From Plakobranchus ocellatus (taxonomy: Eukaryota > Mollusca > Gastropoda > Plakobranchidae): a DNA stretch of 21,303 bases. Positions 11,301-19,600 of the stretch are shown piece after piece (positions within the stretch are counted from its first letter, which is position 1; every line of letters begins with the position of its first letter). A program made the position numbers and the translations under genes. The notes beneath the pieces are model-generated. The model was not told where the DNA came from and did no database searches. It was given only the letters and a program-made list of their open reading frames with translations. The stretch is taken from contig BLXT01008612.1 of NCBI GenBank assembly GCA_019648995.1, positions 210,031-231,333 of the forward strand, written 5' to 3'.

Positions 11301-13440
11301 CGTCTTACATATTTGAGGTAGATGTATGTACCATTGCTGGTTGTACAAAAAGTCCACCGTCATCTAGTGTAAGGACATTAGAAGATGGTGAGTACCATGC
11401 TTGGGGGCATAACTTAGTTGGTTGATGTTTTGGCCCTTTTAGGCAAAATATTTATTTACATTTGACAGTTGGGTCTTCCAAACATAACCTGCTTGCATTT
11501 TTTCTGTACTTCTTCATGGCCTTTTCAATGGCCAAAATGTTTTGGTTGCTTCAGACGAATAAAGTTATCAAACATTTGTTATAGTATTGTAATCTATGAC
11601 ACATAATTTTTGCTGTTCTAGACTGCTTTCATCAGACCTCTCCATGGGATTCCATTTTCATGAAGCACTTGTTCATGGTTATGTTCTTCTTTAATGTCCA
11701 TATTTTGTAACCTTTTGTTCGAATGGAAAATAATTTGGAATTATTTATTTTTATATACCATTTTCTGTTGTTGCTAAAGTTATTTTTAAAATTGTTCTAC
11801 TTTGCCATCATTTGATATTTACATCCCAAATATTCACATCAGCAATGTCGTGAATTTCCCAATTTGTAAAGATATATAAAAATTATTTTAATGTTTTATT
11901 TTTGGTGATCTTGAGTTTTGTTTTGCTTTAAAATTTGAGTTTTTCTTTGCTGGTTATTACTTCCTACTGATACAATCAATGTTTGTTCTACATCTTTCAA
12001 ACCAGGAAAGAAATGTCCCTTTATGACTTTTTTCAACTGTGCGATACAAGCCATTACATCATTTGTAATTACCTTTTGATAGTCAAATTTTGCTGAATTG
12101 TACCTCATTCGGTTTCGCCTTTCTTTCAAGTTGTAATATCAAGTTATCGTTCACAAAAGGAAAAAAGTTTCACTTTCGTTTTCACTTCTTCACTTGTTTT
12201 CTAGTGCCAATGGATCTGCAACCTCCATCACTGAAAGCTTTGAGTCCATCAGCCATTGAAGTTGAGTACCAGGAGCCAGGTCAACCCAATGGTCAGATCG
12301 CAGAGTATGTCATAGAGAGAAAGGAAGGTCAAGATGACTCAACTAATTCAACTGTGCTAGTGGCAAGACCACCTGAAATGATCAAGGTTAAACACAATAT
12401 AATATAGAGCTTTTTATCTAGTTCATAGTTAAGAGCATCTGTAAAGATTTAATCACCATGTGCAAAGAAACAGGAATAACATTCTATTTTTTTTCCTGAA
12501 CGTGTGACAAATTTTGGCCTTGTTTTTAGGTGAATTGAAGATAAAAGAATCTGAAGTGTTTTTAAATTATTCAAAAGCTGCATTGAAACTTTTTTGTTTG
12601 TCTGTTTGTTTAATCAATTGTTTAGTTACAGACTGTGTCACAAATTTGTTCTGTTTTGTTTTGTTTTGTTTTTTGCTTTTGTTTTTTTTTGTTGTTGTAC
12701 TGTTTTATGATTCCTATGAACATAAGATTGCGAAAAATAAAATCATAAATAAGATAATAGTTTTTCTTCGAGTAGATAAAGAGTGCACTCATAAGTGATA
12801 TCATCTCAACCTGTATGCTTCTTGTAGGTTGTAAAAAATTGTCTCACACTAAATACACTGGTCTTGCTGCCTTGGGATTAACACTGGTTGAAAAAGCAGG
12901 CTAAGAAGTAAAGCAACAGAAAAATTTTAGTACGTCCCTTTATTCTATTTTTTCCATGTCACCTCCCAGCAATATTGCAGAAAATTTTTTATCTGGCTTA
13001 TCATTGGAGTACATCTGGTGAGATGTGGCCTTACTGTGTTTGCTGCACAAGGTTTCTGTGCCAGTCTTATTTTTGTGCCAGATTTCAATACAGAAGTCGT
13101 TGGCACTCACCCGTAATCTTACAAGATAAAGGGTACCAAAAATAATAAAAATCTGAAAACGATAATCACAGACACAACAGAATGCCAAATATGTGTATTT
13201 TGAACTGAATAATTGTTATCTTCTTCATGTTGAGCATTGTGAATTATGTCTAATTTTTATACACTGTGATTTGTACAGGTCTATGTTGATGAGGCCAATG
13301 AACTGAAGCCATTCACTGTCTACAGCTATCGTGTGAATGTTCGTAATGGAGCTGGGTTGGGAATAGGTCCTTGGGCTGTTGTATCGACAGGAGCTTCCAG
13401 TAAATGCTTTGCTTTTCTTTTTTTTTTCTTTTTGTCTCCT

Positions 13441-13535
<95 letters not shown>

Positions 13536-13563
13536 CTCTATCTCTCTCTGTCTCTCTCTCTCA

Positions 13564-13607
<44 letters not shown>

Positions 13608-16600
13608 TTTTCTCTCTTTATAATTGAAATCTTTATTTCTTTTTCTTTATTTCTTTCATTCTTCTTCCTTCAAGCTGAACTCTTTTTTCACTTGCTGTGA
13701 CTCTCGACGTTTCTTTCATTTTTTTTTCAGACTATCTTTTGTTTTAATCTTTTTAATTTCTGTCTTAAAAATGATTGATCAAAAGCAACACATTAAATAA
13801 CTTTGTAAGATAGTGATTCTGCTCAATGTAGCCAAAGTAGTAGATTTGCTTTTATGAGAGGAAATAACTTATTTTGCGATGTTCACAGTTTTTATAAGCT
13901 CAATATCACAAAAAATCCATTATTTTAAACCTATGGAGTTTTGACCAGTATATATAATTATTATACCTTAATAATCATGTCTACATGGTATCAGTGTGTT
14001 CAGTTTGTAAAGCCCCCTGGTCGTTTTTTTCTCTAGAAAATATGTGGCCTTCATTTTTAAATACTTTTAACAGGACCTGCGGGAGTTTCTCCACCTCAAG
14101 TTCTTGGTCTTGATCCAACATCTGTGTTGGTTACATGGTCACCTCCTTTGCAACCAAATGGTGCAATCGAGTCATATGTGCTACGTTTCCCTGATCCAAG
14201 ACTAGAGGTGAGGCCTGAAAATGGAACCAGGAAGGTTGTTGAGGGTCTAACTCCTTATACAGACTATGCTGTTACTGTCACAGCATGTACCAGTGAGTGA
14301 CTTTTTTATTTTTTTTTTTTCAAATTTATATATAAGTGCATTCAAAGCCATGGCTTGCTGAGAAAGCATGTAGTTTTGACCTTCAAGTGAATTTCTTTGC
14401 CGACTATTCAAAACATTGGCACCTTTATTTTTCATCACACATCAGCCATTTGTACAGCCCTTTGTCAAATTTTTTTATAATTTAAACCTATTGTCACTCG
14501 TCCCGTCCCCTAATGCATATTTTGAAACAAGCCAATAGTAGATTTATAAAGTTGCTTATTTGCAAGGATGGTCTTCAATGTAAATTTTTATCTTAATGGC
14601 TGCAGTCACAAAGAAAAAGAGCTATGCTGTAACATAAGTCAGTAGTTACAATGTATTTTGAGCTCATTAAAATCATCTTGAATATTCCATGTCAATGTGC
14701 TGTTCTCTGTAAAAATCTTTTTCATTCCAATAAAAATAAATATCAATGTTTTACAGTGTTGATTTACCTAGCAACTGTTCTAAAGCTATTATGTTATAAG
14801 AAAAATATGTGAGATACAAAAAGATTGTGTGTATTGACTTTTGTAATGCGGTTGTATAGGGAGACAGATGACAATGGATGCCTTAAATTATGTACCAACA
14901 ATCTTCAGTATCAATGAGCAGCCATATTACTTATTACAGGGAGTGGAAAAACATGTAGCTAGGAATTATCATAAATTGTGTCCCTTGATTACGTAATGGA
15001 TTTCATATCACCACGATCAAATGTGTTTCAGGTGGGGGCTGTACAGAAAGCATGCCTTCACGAATCAGGACTGAGTCTACTATTCCTGAACCCACACCTG
15101 CCCCATCACCCACTGCTGTATCCAGTTCTCGAATATCAGTTCTTTGGCAGCCATCCTCCAGTCCCAATGGTCCAGGAATCAATTATGAACTGTCCAGACT
15201 AAAACTTAAACAGCCTTTGGATAGTAAGTTGAATTCAAATGAAATGATAGTTGCCATTTTTTTAAGTATTTTAATTTTATCTGAAGGTCTCACTGAATGA
15301 CAGCCTCATTTAGCTACTTGTATGAAATCAACAACAAAGATTTTCCAGCAAATATGCCTGTGTATAATTGATAAAAGGATTATTGTTAATGCAACATGTA
15401 TCTGAGTATTGAGAGTTAACTGTGCATATTTCTCATGAAGGCTTTGCGTACCCAACCTGTGGCATTGAGATGGTAAATATTTAAGGTTTTGCTATCTGAT
15501 CTGTCGCTTTACATTCTCTGCTTTACATGCCTGGTTTTGACAGATAGCCATGGGTGAGAAAGGAAAGAAATAGCATTTTTGATATTCATAATAAAATATA
15601 TTACTTAAACACATGCATCTTCTGGCACAACAAAACATTATGATTGGCTTGAGTCTAAATTTGCCTCATTGCTCATTTCAGCAACCGTAACAGACATAAA
15701 TAATTGGCAGAGTGTCTACCAAGGTGTGGATCTATTTTTTGAAGACACAAACCTTCCCATGTTCACAACATATATCTACCGTGTGACTGTGTTCAATGAC
15801 AAAGGCCAGTCAACGAGTCAAAACTCTACACAGGTCACAACCTTTGGTGGTCTCCCCAGGCTTCCTCCCACAGTAACAGCAGAACCCAGAGACCATCTTA
15901 GTGTTATGGTTAACTGGACTTTGCCCAGTAAGAGTACTATTTTGTTCTTCATAACTATCTAAGTTTATCAATTGTTGTGCAATCATTTGAAAGTCACTTT
16001 GAAATCAAGTTTTCGTTATTTCTTTTTTAATCTATGAAAATGTTGTTTTTGTTTTCATGTTGATTCCTGGAGAAACTTGAAAAGCATTTATGGAATCATA
16101 CAGCTGAAATAAATGGATAGGTCAAACATTGACTGAAGTTTAATTTATCACGCTAAAAAATGTTTGATAATTTTTTTGAAAGTCTATAAATATTTCTGTT
16201 AACTGAGAAATCTTTTACAAATGTAATTTTCTAAATTGAATTGCAATGCAGCTTTAATATAAATAGGTGCTAAATATAAGCATTCATTTTCATTTTACAT
16301 AAAGACAGGGCAAAGTACAACATTCAGTGTATGGAACCATTTTTATCCCCAGGCCCTGTTGAGTTACAAGGAGAAGTACAGAGCCTTACTTTGGAGGGCC
16401 AAAGTTCAATTCAAAATGTCACAGCCTATCCTCCCTTTAATAGTGCAGGATATGTTCTTGGGTCTAGGACTGTACTGACCCCCAACACACAGTATGAAAT
16501 AACTCTAACAGTTACAATCTATGGGGGCACATCCATCACTAGTGAGCCAGTTGAGGTGAAAACATTGAGTGGAGGTAATTCAAAAGAAATAGTAAAATAA

Positions 16601-19600
16601 GGAAAGTTGGGATACTCGCAAACACAAATGTTCCTTTTTTTTCCACCTCTACAAAACTAATTGTAATTTTAGTTAAGTTGCAGTTTTTTAAAGCCTCCCG
16701 TATTATTGTAGGTGTTATTCATTAAAAAAAAAAACCTTGAAAACATATGGGATATTTATCTGAGTTGTACGATGACAGTTTATACTGACTCAAGGCATTA
16801 CAAACATCTTTCTGTAACTAAAATGCTTCAAAATAAATGAGATTTCTATCTATAGACCACAAAATCGATTTTAGGGGCATTTATCAAAACCGTTAAGAAT
16901 CTTACATTCTAAACAACAATTTTGTCAGGATCTTTTCACAGGTTTGGTATTATTCCAACCCTAAAGGATATTGAGCTCTTTGACCTTTTTTCAATTTCAA
17001 TATAATTTATTTATTTGATGAATTTCAACATACTTTTGGTTTGTGATCTCTTTTAGCCCCATCAGGCCTTCCTCCACCCACCTTGGCTGTCGTGAGCACT
17101 TCAGGGTTACGTGTGTCATGGATGGCCCCCACTCAACCCAATGGTGATATTATATCCTATACTATAATTATTGGCGACCAAAGAGTGGAGACAGGGTTGA
17201 TAACCCCAGGATCATTTATAGTAGATGGGCTTCAACCATACACTGTATACAGTGTGTCAGTAAGTTCATTGTTTATTTATAAATCTGACAGAAAAGAAGC
17301 AAAAATTATCAGAACTAAAAAAATTGTTCCTCCTGTAAACATAAATTAATAAAGATCAATAAAGTACTCTTATTGTCTATTCATCTTTGTCTAGGGAGAA
17401 AATGATAGAATTAAATCTTTAAGCTCAGACTAATTTTTGCTAAATTTTCTGTGATATCTATGCCTATGCAACATTGGCATCAAACTTTTTTGTAGAGAGG
17501 GTCTCACAAACATTAAAAACCAATCTTCTGATTTTTGTAAATAGGTATACCCGTTCAATATTGTTTCTGATCACAATTTTAGATGGAGGCATGCACTGTA
17601 TTTGCATGCACCACAAGTCCCTCAACTCCAGGAACAACAGCTGAGGCCCCACCTCAGGGACAGCCAGCACCAGTGCTTATTTCTGTAGGCTCCACAGAGG
17701 TATTGTTTTTTTCTTTTGCGTGACAAAGTTAACAGAAATGTTAGAACTGATACCTGTAGAATGTTTTCAAAATCTAGGTACATTCCACTCGCACATGATG
17801 TTGAAGCATGAAGCAAGTTTCAAAGAGTTATACCTGTATGACAAAAATGACAATGCATTTCTTTTGTGCAATAACTACCTTTACTATCTCAAAATGCTAA
17901 CTTAGACACATTAATTGCACAAAAGTTCAGCTCAACAAAGTTAAGGAATATATGCTTGACTGTATCTTGGCACTTTAACCTACTTTTAAACTCAGTCATC
18001 AAGGATTGAAACAAAAGGTGTTCAACTTGTTAGCTGTATAACTATTGCAAATCAAATACATTATATGTTTTTCCAGGCTAAAGAAAATGTTTATGTTTTT
18101 TTTTTGTTTTTCTTTTGTATGAATCATTTTAAGAACCATTATAATTCAGACTTAATTATCACAATTTATCATGCTCTGGGTTTTGATTCTTACAAATATA
18201 CTCATAGAGATGCATTAAGCTTGACAATGTAATGTTTATCAGATTGATGTCTGAAAGTATTTTGTCCTTAGTGCAAAAAAATACCTTATCCCAATAGTTT
18301 TTTCAATAAATTTAAATTTAAATGAAACCTTTGTAATCTCACCTAATTTTCAGTTGCAAATTTCATGGACTAACCCAGATCGTCCCAATGGCATCATTCA
18401 GAGATATGATTTATGGCGCAAGACACTGCAGAAATGTGTGGATATGTAAGTGCTTAGCTAATATAATAAAACAAAATAATAGACTAAAGAAAAGTCTTAA
18501 TTTCGTAAGCAACTGACCTGTTAAAATCTTTGTAGCAGCAATATTTTGATAAAAGAGTCTTTTATAAGTGATACAAATTCAGCCAACTGTATTTTATTTA
18601 GTCTACCTAGAATTCATTAGGTCATGTCAAAAGCTATATATTACTGACATATTCAATACTGCTTATAAATTTAAATGTCTACATTGTCTGTTTTTTGTTG
18701 TTGTTTTTATTTCTAGTTTTAGTTATTTTATTATATACCATGCATTTCGAAAGAGTAAGCAATTGAAAATGTCCACACAAAGGAAAGAACTCCTCTCAAC
18801 AATAATGCTCAAATTTTGTCATGGAAAACAAAGGATATGTCTAGTTTTAATGCTATGAAAAATATAACTTAGTAAAATATGCTGCTTTTATTATCTCAAC
18901 CAATGAAGAAATGATGAACGCTATTGTACAATGGCCCTATTAACAATTTTGCTTTCATGTGAAGAGCGTGGACTAAAGAAAACTCCTATTGAATAAGATT
19001 TTTCTGTGTGTTTATGCGTATTAGGAAATAAATAAAAGTGCTATTATGGAAGTTTGGTTTTTTTTATTCTATTTTTCCACAAAAGTTAGCACACTAGCAC
19101 TGACTTTTGCAGAGACCTAAGATCACCAAGGAAAGAAAATAGGGATAATTGGTTTCTTTGTGTGGAGGAAAGTTTCAATTTTATGAAAGCATATATAAAG
19201 TATATTTTGCACAACAATTGAATAAGAATGACACCCTGCTTTCTTATTTCAATAGAAATTGTCAGTCGCCATAATGTATCTACTTTTTTCTTTTGAAAGC
19301 CATAGTGTTTGATCATCTTTTTGCAACCAATTTTATCTCTGGGAAATCTTTGGGGGTCCAAAAACTAATAAAACTATCAAGTGAATCCAAACACTATTGA
19401 TTTGGATATGTGTCACTTTGCTGCAGGGGGTGTTCATATGCAATATTGGCACTAAAAAAAAAAAAAAAAGAACACCTTAGAGGGTGTTAATGTAAATCAA
19501 ACTTACATAAGATTATGCTCCTCTTCCAACCTTACAAGCCCTTTACCTACTACTGATCCTGAGCTGGAGAAATGTACTTACATTGAATGTGGAATTCTAG

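Noticed and set aside
13333-13700. Ser-Leu/Tyr-Ile repeat proteins
   Set aside because: They run through the CT/TA array; only the first codons are real, belonging to exon 11.
17464-17816. Minus-strand frames over exon 17
   Set aside because: Shadows of the real exon, whose cysteine pair and phases fit the sense gene.
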